From the NCBI RefSeq assembly GCF_007754425.1, contig NZ_CP037452.1, forward strand, positions 4,687,164 through 4,751,163: a DNA stretch of 64,000 nucleotides. The letters run 5' to 3'. The position numbers were made by a program, and so were the translations under genes. The DNA comes from Gimesia fumaroli (GTDB lineage: Bacteria; Planctomycetota; Planctomycetia; Planctomycetales; Planctomycetaceae). Under the pieces are notes generated by a model, which had not been told where the DNA came from, ran no database searches, and worked only from the letters and a program-made list of their open reading frames with translations. Of the stretch, positions 55,625-64,000 are shown piece by piece. The stretch's first letter is position 1; every line of letters starts with the position of its first letter.

Positions 55625-56170
55625 TCATTCGGCTGGGTCTGTCTTAAGAGAATCCCGAATTGTCTTCAGTAATCGCTGATGTGTTGCTGCTCTCTCGGGA
55701 TTATGCTCCGGCATTCTGGAAATGCCTTGTAATTGTGCCAGATAATCGGGCGAAAATCCATGAAAGAGTGCGCCTTGCAGTACGAGTTCATGATACCAGT
55801 CAAACGGTTTCAGACTTGGATCGATAAAATCCAACATGGCCTGATAAGTGTAAACCGGAAGAACCTGTTGCTGCCGGGTAACAACGCTGGTCTCCAGAAT
55901 CTGGTAGCCCGCTCCCAGTGATTCATGCTGATCGAGAATGTTTTTTTGCTCGCTTGAGATTTGATAAACAACGCCCCAGACCCCGAGTGTTTCCTTTTCC
56001 CGGAAGACAATGTCACATTTGCCGGAACAATCCAGACCGACTTTATGAAAACAGAGAACAGCGCTCTCCAGACGTGCGACTCCAATGATTTCACACGCGC
56101 CAATACGTGACTCCAGTCTCTCTGGATGGAGATTTGAGCCATAAGCAAAATAGTTCCGCAGTCCTGACAT
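55625..56170 (-). CDS. gamma-glutamylcyclotransferase-like protein
   Basis: 181 residues of the GGCT/AIG2 fold. 'NYFAYGSNLHPERLESR' supplies the YGSN substrate loop at residues 10-13; 'LDQHESLGAGYQ' supplies the catalytic Glu83. 'LPVYTYQA' and 'WYHELVLQGALFHGFSPDYLAQL' match the C-terminal part of the family. It likely cyclises gamma-glutamyl amines to 5-oxoproline in the cytoplasm. Stand-alone gene. Confidence 0.87.
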   Translation of the reverse strand: MSGLRNYFAYGSNLHPERLESRIGACEIIGVARLESAVLCFHKVGLDCSGKCDIVFREKETLGVWGVVYQISSEQKNILDQHESLGAGYQILETSVVTRQQQVLPVYTYQAMLDFIDPSLKPFDWYHELVLQGALFHGFSPDYLAQLQGISRMPEHNPERAATHQRLLKTIRDSLKTDPAE

Positions 56171-56647
56171 CGCTGTTGTTCTTTCCTCTCAGTCATCTCG
56201 AAGTGATTCGCACCAATCTCACCTCCTTTTGCAGGAATTTCCCACAAGGACAATTCGATTTCCTACAGATAAACCCCAACACGACGAACGCCCCCTTAAG
56301 TAGTATCCCCTAAGAACATTATTGAGGAAATGTTGAGGAGGGGAATCCTGTTCAAACGAACGTTACGTCATGATTATTTCCAGTAATCAAACTAATTGTT
56401 AGATCAGACTGATTTTACAGTTTTTTTGTAAATGAAACACCTCATCCCTGAGAGTTTTCCTGATATACAGACCCCCACATTTCCTTTCAAATCAAATATT
56501 ATTTGCAGGATTCGCCTTTAGTTAAAATGATTTTATTTTGCTCAATGTGCGCCCCGGTCAAAAACAGAAATTTAAAACACGTGCTACTGCGATTGTAAGG
56601 CGATACTTCAAACTGAAACCACTATGTTTATTTTTGGAAGCGTCCGT
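56171..56647. other. 477-bp divergent intergenic region with a hairpin
   Basis: Separates the GGCT-like gene (leftward) from the sensor kinase gene (rightward). Rich in A and T between 56380 and 56600. The stem-loop at 56306-56344 is the only clear structure; no RNA gene was recognised. Confidence 0.5.
56306..56344. other. two-part stem-loop
   Basis: TCCCCT (56306-56311) pairs with AGGGGA (56339-56344), and inside it AACATT (56315-56320) pairs with AATGTT (56329-56334), with small internal loops of 3 and 4 bases. Function unknown; no T-run follows. Confidence 0.4.
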
Positions 56648-58651
56648 ATGTCATTGAACCAATCTCAAGAAATCCAATCAGATCACAGCAAGCACCCGGT
56701 CTTGATCTGGGCTTCTGGCCTGGATCAGAGTCACGATTTTTTCAATCAGGCCTGGCTTGATTTTACTGAGAGTAGCGTGCATGAAAATATCAACGCCGGC
56801 TGGTTCCAGTTCATTCACCCGGATGATTTGCCTCTGTTTCGGTTGACGTACGAAAGAGCACTGGCAACACAACAACCATTTCAAATCGAATACCGCCTTA
56901 AGAAACATGATGGTACATATCGCTGGATGCAATGCCATGCTGTCCCTCGTCCCGATTTGGATGGCGACTTTTCCGGACTTATTGCCACGAATACGGATAT
57001 CCACGATCAACTGGTCAAAAAATCGGAACAGATCACATACGAAGAAAACTATGAACTGTTTCTTAACTGCATTACCGAAGGAATCTGGGACTGGATTGAC
57101 GTCAACTCGGACGAACAATGGTGGTCACCGCACTTTTATGAATTGCTGGGTTACCGTGACCAGGAACTGGAAGCCAGTGCCAGCACATTCAAACGGTTAC
57201 TGCACCCGGATGATCTTCAAGGTACATTAGAGGCCATCAACCAGTCACTGGAAAACGAAATCCCCTTCGGTACCGCATTTCGTTTAAGAATCAAAGGAGG
57301 CGAGTATCACTGGTTTCGCAGCACTGCCAAAATCATTCGCGATCTCAATGGGAATGCCGTTCGAATGACCGGTTCGATTTCCGACATTCATCGGCAAATC
57401 CTGGCGGAAGAAGCTTTAAAAGAGACCAGGAGATTAGCCGAGCAGGCACAACTGGAAAAAGAAACCTTTCTGGCACTGATGAGTCAGGAAGTCCGTACAC
57501 CGCTTTCGGCCATCTTAGGATTTTCCGAAATTCTGGGCGAATCCAGCGATGATCCGGAAACCCAGACCGTAGCGGAAACGATTCATACCAATGGTCAAAG
57601 CCTGTTAGACACAATTAATGACTTTCTCGATCTTTCCAAACTCGAAGAAGGGATGCTGGATATTGAAATTCTCGATTGCTGTCCCGTCAAGGTGATCGAA
57701 AATGTTCACATGCATATGGCGAAAAAAGCGGAGTTGATGGATCTGAAATTTGACATTGCATCTGAAACTGAAATCCCGGAAACCATTAAATCCGATCCCA
57801 TTCGTCTGAAGCAAATTCTCACAACCGTGATTGGCACCGCCATCAAACTGACTAAGAAAGGTAGCGTGAAACTCGGCGTCAAAACCACCGCTATGGCAAA
57901 TGGCACACACCAACTGACATTCAGGATCACAAATACCGGGACCGAACTTTCATTAGAACAATTCAGCGACCTGTTTACGCCCTATCGTCTGACGGATGAG
58001 TTAATGACGCACCCGGTAAGTGGTCTGGGACTAGGACTGGCGGTCAGTAAACATCTGACAGAACTGCTGGGAGGTCAGATTCAGGTCACCGATCAGGATA
58101 CTTCCAGCACGACAGTGGAGATTTCAATACCAGTGGGGGATATCAGTGAAGTCAAAATGGAAAAAGTTTCCGCTTCCAAACGTCTTGAGGAAATCAAAAC
58201 TTATAAGGCCTCTCATGATTTTCTAAAACAGAATTGCCATATCCTGCTCGTGGAAGACGGAATCTATAATCAACGTTTAATTAATTTTCTGCTCACCAAA
58301 GCGGGCGCAGAAATTACCATTGTCGAAAATGGCCAACATGCGATTGACGAATTAATGAAGAGCCGGGAGGTCGGAGATCCGATCGGGGATCCGTATGATC
58401 TGATCCTGATGGACATTCAGATGCCTGTGCTGGATGGATATTCTACCACACGCAAAATTCGCGCATTAGGATATACAAAACCGATCATTGCACTCACGAT
58501 CCATGCAATGGACAGCGACCGCCAGAAGTGTTTCGATGCAGGCTGTGATGAATATATGAGCAAACCGCTCGAACGAAAAAAATTGATCAGTATCATCAAT
58601 TCATTTCTGAGAAAACCACAGAAACAGAATCTGGTCGCTAAAGAAGCGTGA
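56648..58651 (+). CDS. hybrid sensor kinase-like protein with degenerate kinase core and intact receiver
   Basis: 667 residues; start placed at the ATG at 56648 behind GGAAG (the ATG at 56624 is possible). Two PAS domains (about 20-120 and 135-250: 'FIHPDDLPLFR', 'LLHPDDLQGTLE') precede a HisKA-like helix 'LALMSQEVRTPLSAILGFSEIL' region in which the phospho-accepting His is Gln280. In the ATPase domain the N-box Asn is Thr397 ('IGTAIKLTKKG') and the D-box 'NTGTE' has Asn429 for Asp; 'GLGLGLAVSKHL' remains. The receiver (about 530-660) keeps Asp537, Asp589, Thr617 and Lys639. It is soluble. Likely a signal-binding protein whose receiver is phosphorylated by another kinase. Confidence 0.92.
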   Translation: MSLNQSQEIQSDHSKHPVLIWASGLDQSHDFFNQAWLDFTESSVHENINAGWFQFIHPDDLPLFRLTYERALATQQPFQIEYRLKKHDGTYRWMQCHAVPRPDLDGDFSGLIATNTDIHDQLVKKSEQITYEENYELFLNCITEGIWDWIDVNSDEQWWSPHFYELLGYRDQELEASASTFKRLLHPDDLQGTLEAINQSLENEIPFGTAFRLRIKGGEYHWFRSTAKIIRDLNGNAVRMTGSISDIHRQILAEEALKETRRLAEQAQLEKETFLALMSQEVRTPLSAILGFSEILGESSDDPETQTVAETIHTNGQSLLDTINDFLDLSKLEEGMLDIEILDCCPVKVIENVHMHMAKKAELMDLKFDIASETEIPETIKSDPIRLKQILTTVIGTAIKLTKKGSVKLGVKTTAMANGTHQLTFRITNTGTELSLEQFSDLFTPYRLTDELMTHPVSGLGLGLAVSKHLTELLGGQIQVTDQDTSSTTVEISIPVGDISEVKMEKVSASKRLEEIKTYKASHDFLKQNCHILLVEDGIYNQRLINFLLTKAGAEITIVENGQHAIDELMKSREVGDPIGDPYDLILMDIQMPVLDGYSTTRKIRALGYTKPIIALTIHAMDSDRQKCFDAGCDEYMSKPLERKKLISIINSFLRKPQKQNLVAKEA

Positions 58652-58780
58652 TGCGGTTGAGCTGACAGAACGCAGGGATTACTTTGGTTGCCCTCGCAAC
58701 TTTTCACTCTGGTTTTATTCTGCTAAGATCGTCTTTTAACGACATCTGATAAAAGAATGTTTTACAGGAGTGCTTCCAGC

Positions 58781-59821
58781 GTGAGTGACAGCCCAATTAC
58801 TGATCCCCTGCCCGGCCCGTTTCAGATCCCCGCAGCATGGAAAGGCGACGAACTGTTTCAGAGACCGGACTGGTCTGTCAAACTGAATCAGCAACACCTG
58901 GACGATCTGCAGGAAGCACTTCAGGTAATCTCAATGGAAGGCCTGAGTCCCGAATCGATTACGGCGGAGCGGTTTCCGCTACCGCATCTAAGTCCGGTAT
59001 TGCAACAGATCCAGAAGCAACTCGAACAGGGTTCCGGGGCCTGTCAGTTGAAACAGATTCCCGTCGAAGCATACTCTCCGCACGAATTGGAGCAACTGTT
59101 CTGGTTGATCTCGGTGCATCTGGGAACTCCCGTTTCTCAAAGCGCTACCGGTGAGAAACTCTTTCACGTCCGCGATGAAGGTTATCAGATCGGTCAGGCA
59201 CAGGCGCGCGGTCCGAATACCCGCAAACGACTCAGCTTTCATACCGACCGGTGTGACGTAATCGGCTTCCTCTGCATTCAACAGGCGATTTCTGGTGGGG
59301 ATAATCAGCTGGTCAGTTCCGTCGCTCTCTTCAATGAAATGCGAGAGCGCTGGCCTGAGTTGACTCAGGTTCTAATGCAGCCTTTTTATTATCTGCGACA
59401 TAATGTGGATCAGGGAAACGCCAAACCATTCTGCCAGCAACCGGTCTTTTCGGTTCAGGACGGTCATTTTGCAGGCAGCTTTCTGCGTGTGCTGATCGAA
59501 CGTGCCTACGCCTCACCGGACCTGCCGGATATGACGCCTGTACAACAAGAGGCAATGGATCAGCTGGAAGCACTGGCGGAATCGCCGGAATTGAGTGTTA
59601 CCTTTCGTCAGGAACCCGGAGACCTGCTCTTTCTCAATAACTGGGTCACATTTCATCGGCGGGATGATTTCGAAGATTCTGAGGAAGCCAGTTTAAAACG
59701 GCATCTGCTCCGTGCCTGGCTGTCTGTTCCTAACAGTCGACCGCTGGACCCGCTCTTTGCAGACAACTATGGAAATACCGCTGCCGGCGCAGTGCGTGGC
59801 GGCATGCAGCCCACCCGTTGA
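58781..59821 (+). CDS. TauD/TfdA-family Fe(II)/2-oxoglutarate dioxygenase
   Basis: 346 residues. GTG start at 58781 chosen because AGGAG lies 10 bases upstream; an ATG at 58757 would add 8 residues and has no such site. The iron-binding H-x-D is in 'LSFHTDRCDVIGF', the distal His in 'WVTFHRRDDF', and the 2-oxoglutarate Arg in 'RHLLRAWLSVPNSRP'. These are the TauD hallmarks. Such enzymes hydroxylate small acids or amines using 2-oxoglutarate and oxygen; the substrate cannot be read. It is alone, 130 bp after the sensor kinase gene. Confidence 0.9.
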   Translation: MSDSPITDPLPGPFQIPAAWKGDELFQRPDWSVKLNQQHLDDLQEALQVISMEGLSPESITAERFPLPHLSPVLQQIQKQLEQGSGACQLKQIPVEAYSPHELEQLFWLISVHLGTPVSQSATGEKLFHVRDEGYQIGQAQARGPNTRKRLSFHTDRCDVIGFLCIQQAISGGDNQLVSSVALFNEMRERWPELTQVLMQPFYYLRHNVDQGNAKPFCQQPVFSVQDGHFAGSFLRVLIERAYASPDLPDMTPVQQEAMDQLEALAESPELSVTFRQEPGDLLFLNNWVTFHRRDDFEDSEEASLKRHLLRAWLSVPNSRPLDPLFADNYGNTAAGAVRGGMQPTR

Positions 59822-59963
59822 ACCTCAATCATCTGCTGGACAAGCATGTGGGGCATATACCTCAATTCTTTACGGGTGGAATCGACCTTGTTCCCAGACC
59901 GGTTTCAGCTAGAATTGGCATCTCAGATCTCCCTTCAATCCATCAGTACAGATCTTCGGGCTT

Positions 59964-60470
59964 ATGATCCGTAATTCGCAGCCGCAAAAAAAACTATCCA
60001 AAGATAAAGACGCACCGGGCCTGACCATCGAACGGATTGCCTTCGATGAAATTCATCCTGCGTTTCTGGATACCCTGGATGAGACCGCGGTTCCCACAGT
60101 GACCGGGTTCAAAAAAATAGTTTACCTGGGGCTGGCGGGACTGTTCTTCGTACTGGGAGTTCTCGGCGTTGCATTGCCCGTGCTTCCAACAACACCTTTT
60201 TTGCTCCTGACCAGTTATTTTCTCATCCGAACATCTCCACACCTCAACAAAGCCCTGTTGCGATCTCCGGTTCTGGGACAAGTTTTGAAAGACTGGCAAC
60301 AGGCGGGGGGCGTGAGACTGAGTGTCAAAATCCAGGCGATCACCATTGTCGTCCTGATTATTACAGCGACACTGATTTTCTCCCCACTCCTGGTCCCCCT
60401 CAAAGTTTTGCTGGTGCTTCTTGCCAGTATTGGAATTCTGGTCATCACGCGACTTCCTCATCTGCCCTGA
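59964..60470 (+). CDS. DUF454 (YbaN-type) inner-membrane protein
   Basis: 168 residues. A polar N-terminus of about 45 residues is followed by the DUF454 core 'LGVLGVALPVLPTTPFLLLTSYFLIRTSP' and two further hydrophobic spans ('AITIVVLIITATLIF', 'VLLVLLASIGILVI'), giving three to four helices. The family is small, found in many bacteria, of unknown function. The N-terminal extension is longer than in E. coli YbaN (125 residues). No operon partner is clear. Confidence 0.87.
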   Translation: MIRNSQPQKKLSKDKDAPGLTIERIAFDEIHPAFLDTLDETAVPTVTGFKKIVYLGLAGLFFVLGVLGVALPVLPTTPFLLLTSYFLIRTSPHLNKALLRSPVLGQVLKDWQQAGGVRLSVKIQAITIVVLIITATLIFSPLLVPLKVLLVLLASIGILVITRLPHLP

Positions 60471-60652
60471 CCACAACGGTCCCGTAATACAAGGCGGAAT
60501 TCTGGAATCATCTCTTTTCTTGCTCCAAGAATGACTTTTGCATACTCAAATTGATTCCCTGTGAAATGAGGTGCATCCTCTCTCGGCATTGACTAGAATA
60601 AAAACCTGAGACTTATCAGCAGATATGAATTACACAACAAGGAGTCCCTCAT

Positions 60653-61573
60653 ATGCAACGACGAGAATTTCTTAAAAGCAGCGTTATCGCCGGGAGTGCA
60701 GCCGCATTGACAGGCGCCGCACAAGCTGCTGGAACCGAACAGAGTAAATCGTTTCACCTCAAATACGCACCACACTTCGGCATGTTTAAAAACGCCGCCG
60801 GTAAAGATCCAATCGATCAGCTCAATTTCGCCGCCGACCAGGGCTTCACCGCCTGGGAAGATAACGGCATGAAAAAGAAGTCGAAGGAACTGCAGCAGCA
60901 AATCGCCGACACCATGGAAAAGCGCAACATGGAAATGGGCGTGTTTGTAGCGCATGGCTCTATTGGCAAGCCGACTTTCGTCCGCAAAGACAAAGATGTC
61001 TGGAACTCAGTTCTGAAAGACATCAAAGACTCTGTCGAAGTTGCCAAACGTGTGAATGCGAAATGGATGACGGTCGTTCCCGGTAATGTGGATGAAAATT
61101 CGCGCGACCGACTGGCAGAAGGTTATCAGACAGCCAATGTGATTGAGTTGCTCAGACGCTGTGCCGATATCTTTGAGCCACACGGCATGGTTATGGTTTT
61201 AGAGCCACTCAACTGGTACGCCAACCACGGCGGTACGTTTTTACAAGGCTCTCCCCAGGCGTATGCCATCTGCAAAGCCGTCAACAGCCCGGCTTGTAAG
61301 ATTCTGTTTGATATTTATCATCAGCAGATTACCGAAGGCAACCTGATTGTCAACATCGACAAATGCTGGGACGAAATCGGTTACTTCCAGTCTGGCGATA
61401 ACCCTGGACGCAAAGAACCGGGAACCGGTGAAATCAACTACCTGAACGTGTTCAAACACATTCATTCCAAAGACTTCAATGGCATCATTGGAATGGAACA
61501 TGGCAATTCGAAGCCCGGTAAAGAGGGAGACATGGCCGTGATTGAAGCATACAGAGAGGTCGACCAGTTTTAA
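60653..61573 (+). CDS. Tat-exported xylose isomerase/hydroxypyruvate isomerase-like TIM-barrel protein
   Basis: 306 residues. Twin-arginine signal 'MQRREFLKSSVIAGSAAAL' (RREFLK) behind a perfect AGGAG at 60641-60645. The AP-endonuclease-2/hydroxypyruvate isomerase barrel carries 'MVMVLEPLNWYANHGG' (metal Glu), 'CKILFDIYHQQITEGNL' (Asp/His), 'KHIHSKDFNGIIGMEHGNSKPG' (His and Glu). Likely a sugar or hydroxypyruvate isomerase/epimerase folded with cofactor before export. The DUF2237 gene starts 1 bp after its stop, so the two form an operon. Confidence 0.9.
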   Translation: MQRREFLKSSVIAGSAAALTGAAQAAGTEQSKSFHLKYAPHFGMFKNAAGKDPIDQLNFAADQGFTAWEDNGMKKKSKELQQQIADTMEKRNMEMGVFVAHGSIGKPTFVRKDKDVWNSVLKDIKDSVEVAKRVNAKWMTVVPGNVDENSRDRLAEGYQTANVIELLRRCADIFEPHGMVMVLEPLNWYANHGGTFLQGSPQAYAICKAVNSPACKILFDIYHQQITEGNLIVNIDKCWDEIGYFQSGDNPGRKEPGTGEINYLNVFKHIHSKDFNGIIGMEHGNSKPGKEGDMAVIEAYREVDQF

Positions 61574-61574
61574 T

Positions 61575-61943
61575 ATGACAGACAAAAAAGCAAAAAACGT
61601 ACTAGGCACTGAGCTTGAAGTCTGTTCGCTGGAACCGCTAACCGGGTTCTATCGGGATGGGTGCTGCAATACCGGCGGGTCCGATATGGGCCTGCATACG
61701 GTTTGCACGCAAGTCACTGCTGAATTTCTGAAATTCTCCAAAGAACGCGGCAATGATCTGAGTACGCCTTTCCCTCAATATGAATTCCCTGGCCTGAAGC
61801 CCGGCGATCGCTGGTGCTTATGTGTCGAGCGCTGGAAAGAAGCGTTGGAAGCAGGGATGGCACCACGTGTGAAACTGGAATCCTGTCACATTTCGACTCT
61901 CGAATTTGTTGACCTGGAAGACCTGCAGCAATACGCGATTTAA
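61575..61943 (+). CDS. DUF2237 family protein
   Basis: 122 residues from the ATG at 61575, one base after the upstream stop; a longer frame from 61542 overlaps that gene. DUF2237 features are clear: 'PLTGFYRDGCCNTGGSDMGLHTVC', 'FSKERGNDLSTPFPQYEFPGL', 'GDRWCLCVERWKEAL', 'ESCHISTLEFVDL'. Conserved cysteines are Cys31 and others in this set. Function unknown; the family is often a single small cytosolic protein. Terminator at 61969-62007. Confidence 0.92.
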   Translation: MTDKKAKNVLGTELEVCSLEPLTGFYRDGCCNTGGSDMGLHTVCTQVTAEFLKFSKERGNDLSTPFPQYEFPGLKPGDRWCLCVERWKEALEAGMAPRVKLESCHISTLEFVDLEDLQQYAI

Positions 61944-61968
61944 TATTCTTAGTTAGCGAAAAAAGAAA

Positions 61969-62007
61969 AACACGGAGCCACGTCTTTCGCGGCTCCGTGT
62001 TTTTTTG
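61969..62007. terminator. bidirectional intrinsic terminator
   Basis: AACACGGAGCC / GGCTCCGTGTT form an 11-bp stem with an 11-base loop. T-runs follow on both strands, so it can end the DUF2237 gene and the convergent PQQ-dehydrogenase gene. Confidence 0.9.
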
Positions 62008-62037
62008 TCATGGTCGTTTTCGCTCGTTTCCTGCTGA

Positions 62038-63243
62038 TTATTTTGCTTTCAGCATAAAAATTTCACTGAAGGAAGACGACAGAAACATTTCGCCGTTCGG
62101 ACCTTCACCAAAGGTCATCACAGGGATGCTGGGAGATTGAATTACGTGGTTGGCGGTGACTTTCTTATTCTCGGCATCATACTTTAAAGCCCAGAATTTT
62201 CCGGAAACATAGTCGCCGTAAATGTAAGAACCCACGATGGCCGGAATCGCTTTGCCGCGATACACAGATCCGCCGGTGATTGACTTTCCGACTTTGTGAT
62301 CATACTCCCAGATAGGTTCGATTAAATGTTCGCGGGCTTCAACCCCATTCGGGCCGAACGGATGTTTTCCTTCCCGGACCGACCAGCCATAATTTCCGCC
62401 TTTGATGACGATGTCGATTTCTTCCCAGATGCCCTGCCCAACATCACCGGCCCACAGCACACCGGTTTTGGAATCGAAGGCGATCCGCCACGGATTCCGA
62501 AATCCAAAAGCCCAGATTTCTTTACGGGCGGTTTTGATCTCGGCACTTTTCCCTTCCACGAACGGGTTATCTTTGGGAATCGCATAGTTCAATCCTGGAT
62601 CTTTATGGTCGACATCAATTCGGCAGATGCTGCCCAGAACCGTTGTCAGGTTTTGACCATTTTTAAATACATCGTTTCCCCCGCCCCCATCACCAAAGGC
62701 AATGTAGAGTTTTCCATCTTTACCAAAAGCCAGCGTTCCGCCGTTATGGTTCCAGGCGGGTTGCTTGACACGCATCATAACTTCTTCCGAATCAGCCAGT
62801 GATTTATCGGGACTATCTTTTGAGACGCGGAAACGGGAAATCACCGACGTATTTTGAGGCTTGTCGGCAGTACTGTAATAAACAAAGAATTCGCCGTTCT
62901 GTTCATAGTTCGGATGAAACGCAAATCCCAACAGACCTTCTTCATTCTGCTTGTCGTTGTAGACGACTCGGTCAGAGATATCGAGAAACAGTTTGCCTTC
63001 TTCCACATCTTCATCTTCCGGCGTGTTCGGAACAATAAAGATTTTCCCCTTCTGTGAAGCAATAAACAGACGATCCGAATTATCGCCCGCATGCGTAATG
63101 ACGATCGGACGGTCAATTTTCAGATAAGGAAAGACTTTGACTATTTTCACTGGGGCAGGCGATGTATCGACTTCTTCTGCGGCCGACAAATGCTGAGTGA
63201 CAGCAAGCGACACGATGAACAGCAACGCGGTAATCGTTTTCAT
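62038..63243 (-). CDS. exported PQQ-dependent sugar dehydrogenase-like beta-propeller protein
   Basis: 401 residues from the ATG at 63243, giving a clean signal peptide 'MKTITALLFIVSLAVTQHLSA'; a TTG 6 codons upstream is rejected. The glucose/sorbosone dehydrogenase propeller shows 'VITHAGDNSDRLFIASQKG', 'GLLGFAFHPNYEQNGEFFVYYS', 'HNGGTLAFGKDGKLYIAFGDGG' (PQQ-site His), 'EIWAFGFRNPWRIAFD', 'GDVGQGIWEEID' and 'SYIYGDYVSGKFWAL'. Expected to oxidise sugars in the periplasm with PQQ. No PQQ synthesis genes are near. Convergent with DUF2237. Confidence 0.92.
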   Translation of the reverse strand: MKTITALLFIVSLAVTQHLSAAEEVDTSPAPVKIVKVFPYLKIDRPIVITHAGDNSDRLFIASQKGKIFIVPNTPEDEDVEEGKLFLDISDRVVYNDKQNEEGLLGFAFHPNYEQNGEFFVYYSTADKPQNTSVISRFRVSKDSPDKSLADSEEVMMRVKQPAWNHNGGTLAFGKDGKLYIAFGDGGGGNDVFKNGQNLTTVLGSICRIDVDHKDPGLNYAIPKDNPFVEGKSAEIKTARKEIWAFGFRNPWRIAFDSKTGVLWAGDVGQGIWEEIDIVIKGGNYGWSVREGKHPFGPNGVEAREHLIEPIWEYDHKVGKSITGGSVYRGKAIPAIVGSYIYGDYVSGKFWALKYDAENKKVTANHVIQSPSIPVMTFGEGPNGEMFLSSSFSEIFMLKAK

Positions 63244-63380
63244 AAGATATCTTCTTTGCAATGGATTGGAATTGACAGGTGGGAGCGACGGTAGACATTA
63301 TTCACAAGAATAGAGAAAACCGCCAGTCAAAGCTACTGACCGAACAGGCAACTTTGATGCGTCTTTCAGAAAAAAACGAC

Positions 63381-64000
63381 TCATTTTTTCAGAATCAAAA
63401 CCGGCCGACACCAGTCGACCAGATCCTGAATATCAGCATTCTTTCCGAAATCGACTTTCAAAACCAACTCACGGGCACCACTGAGATCAATGCGCGGCAC
63501 AATGGTTGCCGGCTGCTGTTCCGCTCCGTCGATCGAGTGATGAAACACGACACGTTGATCGACGAAAATGGAGATGTCTGCATTCCCTTTTCCATTCGTT
63601 GAATCATCTATGCCGACGTCGGTCTGAAATGCTGCGTACTTGCCATCGAGTGAATAACGTAATTCCGTAGCGCTATGCACTCCCAGGCCGGTGACATACT
63701 CTCTGCCTCCGACACGCAAGGGACCTGCCACCACATTGCGGTCCGGTCGCCAGCCCCACTGTTTTGTGAAATAAGGTGTAAACCGATATCCGGTTGGCTC
63801 GAGTTCTGACAGTGGAACGCCCCGCCCGCCTAAGGGGGTGACTGAAGCGAGTTGCTCCCGCTTACATTGGAGCACAGTACCAAACAGGGTTTTGGCAGAA
63901 ATCATATCCTGCGTCAGCTTCAAAGAGGAGACAACCAGACGTGTGCCATCGACCAGCTCAATTCGATAGCGCAGCTGGTCTGGCTGTGGAAAATTGATGA
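63381..64000 (-). CDS. C-terminal part of a protein with an NPCBM carbohydrate-binding module (5' end cut by window)
   Basis: The frame is open to base 64000, so the start lies beyond the window. The visible 206 codons end in an NPCBM domain: 'GREYVTGLGVHSATELRYSLDG', 'FQTDVGIDDSTNGKGNADISIFVDQ', 'ELVLKVDFGKNADIQDLVDWCRPVL'. NPCBM modules bind glycans, often on exported glycosidases. The preceding residues ('LRYRIELVDGTRLVVS') resemble a strand-rich linker seen in planctomycete exported proteins. The catalytic part, if any, is outside the window. Confidence 0.85.
   Translation of the reverse strand, partial: INFPQPDQLRYRIELVDGTRLVVSSLKLTQDMISAKTLFGTVLQCKREQLASVTPLGGRGVPLSELEPTGYRFTPYFTKQWGWRPDRNVVAGPLRVGGREYVTGLGVHSATELRYSLDGKYAAFQTDVGIDDSTNGKGNADISIFVDQRVVFHHSIDGAEQQPATIVPRIDLSGARELVLKVDFGKNADIQDLVDWCRPVLILKK

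Noticed and set aside
1-64000. Prophage, insertion sequence, integron, CRISPR or defence island
   Set aside because: No integrase, transposase, terminal repeats, spacer arrays or Cas/restriction genes were seen; gene order looks like ordinary chromosome.

Overview
The window most likely comes from the chromosome of a member of the Planctomycetota, possibly a moderate-GC member of the Gimesia/Rubinisphaera type (genus level is an inference). The signs are an LRR protein fused to the PSCyt1 (CX4CH)/DUF1549/DUF1553 modules, a TPR/FG-GAP/ASPIC-UnbV (CRTAC1-type) protein, a DUF481 outer-membrane-type protein, a C-terminal NPCBM module, very large polytopic membrane proteins, a pectic acid lyase next to an FAD/golvesin protein, and an MfnB homologue, which fits the C1-carrier chemistry known in this phylum. 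No phage, IS, integrase, CRISPR or plasmid gene was seen.

Layout. 1-2763: 3'-truncated LRR-PSCyt1-DUF1549/DUF1553 gene. 2921-7928: four-gene minus-strand operon (acyl-CoA ligase, thiolase, lambda-crystallin-type hydroxyacyl dehydrogenase, 3-hydroxybutyrate dehydrogenase) that looks like ketone-body or short hydroxy-acid catabolism. 8199-12702: M28 aminopeptidase with PDZ, DUF481 protein, unknown protein. 12715-21137: MarR regulator, RND adaptor, RND pump and a CRTAC1-like protein, all on the minus strand. 21342-24715: FGE-fold lipoprotein, HD phosphohydrolase and a nucleoside deoxyribosyltransferase-like protein. 24911-31402: DUF2079 membrane protein, EttA, secreted unknown, Gfo/Idh/MocA oxidoreductase. 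31521-32260: tandem pair of tiny membrane-anchored pilin-like proteins. 32846-34590: tRNA-Gly(GCC) and trigger factor. 34723-41830: divergent SGNH-like protein and a 2043-residue membrane protein. 41846-46342: TypA/BipA, D-aminoacylase, MfnB-like synthase. 46343-48597: two HtrA-type proteins, one with an intact triad and one degenerate with its PDZ domain inside the protease fold. 48908-51190: rfbC, pdxA and a histidine phosphatase. 51211-54843: FAD/golvesin protein and pectic acid lyase. 55129-58651: stand-alone M41-like HEAGH protein, GGCT-fold protein, and a hybrid sensor kinase that has lost its phospho-accepting histidine. 58781-63243: TauD oxygenase, DUF454, Tat-exported xylose-isomerase-like protein, DUF2237, PQQ-type sugar dehydrogenase. 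63381-64000: 5'-truncated NPCBM protein.

Most of this is ordinary housekeeping and accessory chromosome. The most interesting items are the pseudo-hybrid kinase with an intact receiver, the PDZ-interrupted pseudo-HtrA beside an active HtrA, the tandem pilin-like peptides with conserved leaders, the AAA-less M41-like protein, the RND pump with a roughly 60-residue porter insertion, and the uncharacterised 2043-residue membrane protein. Start sites were adjusted where a Shine-Dalgarno sequence, signal peptide or family length argued for it. Counts, identities and hairpins were worked out by eye.
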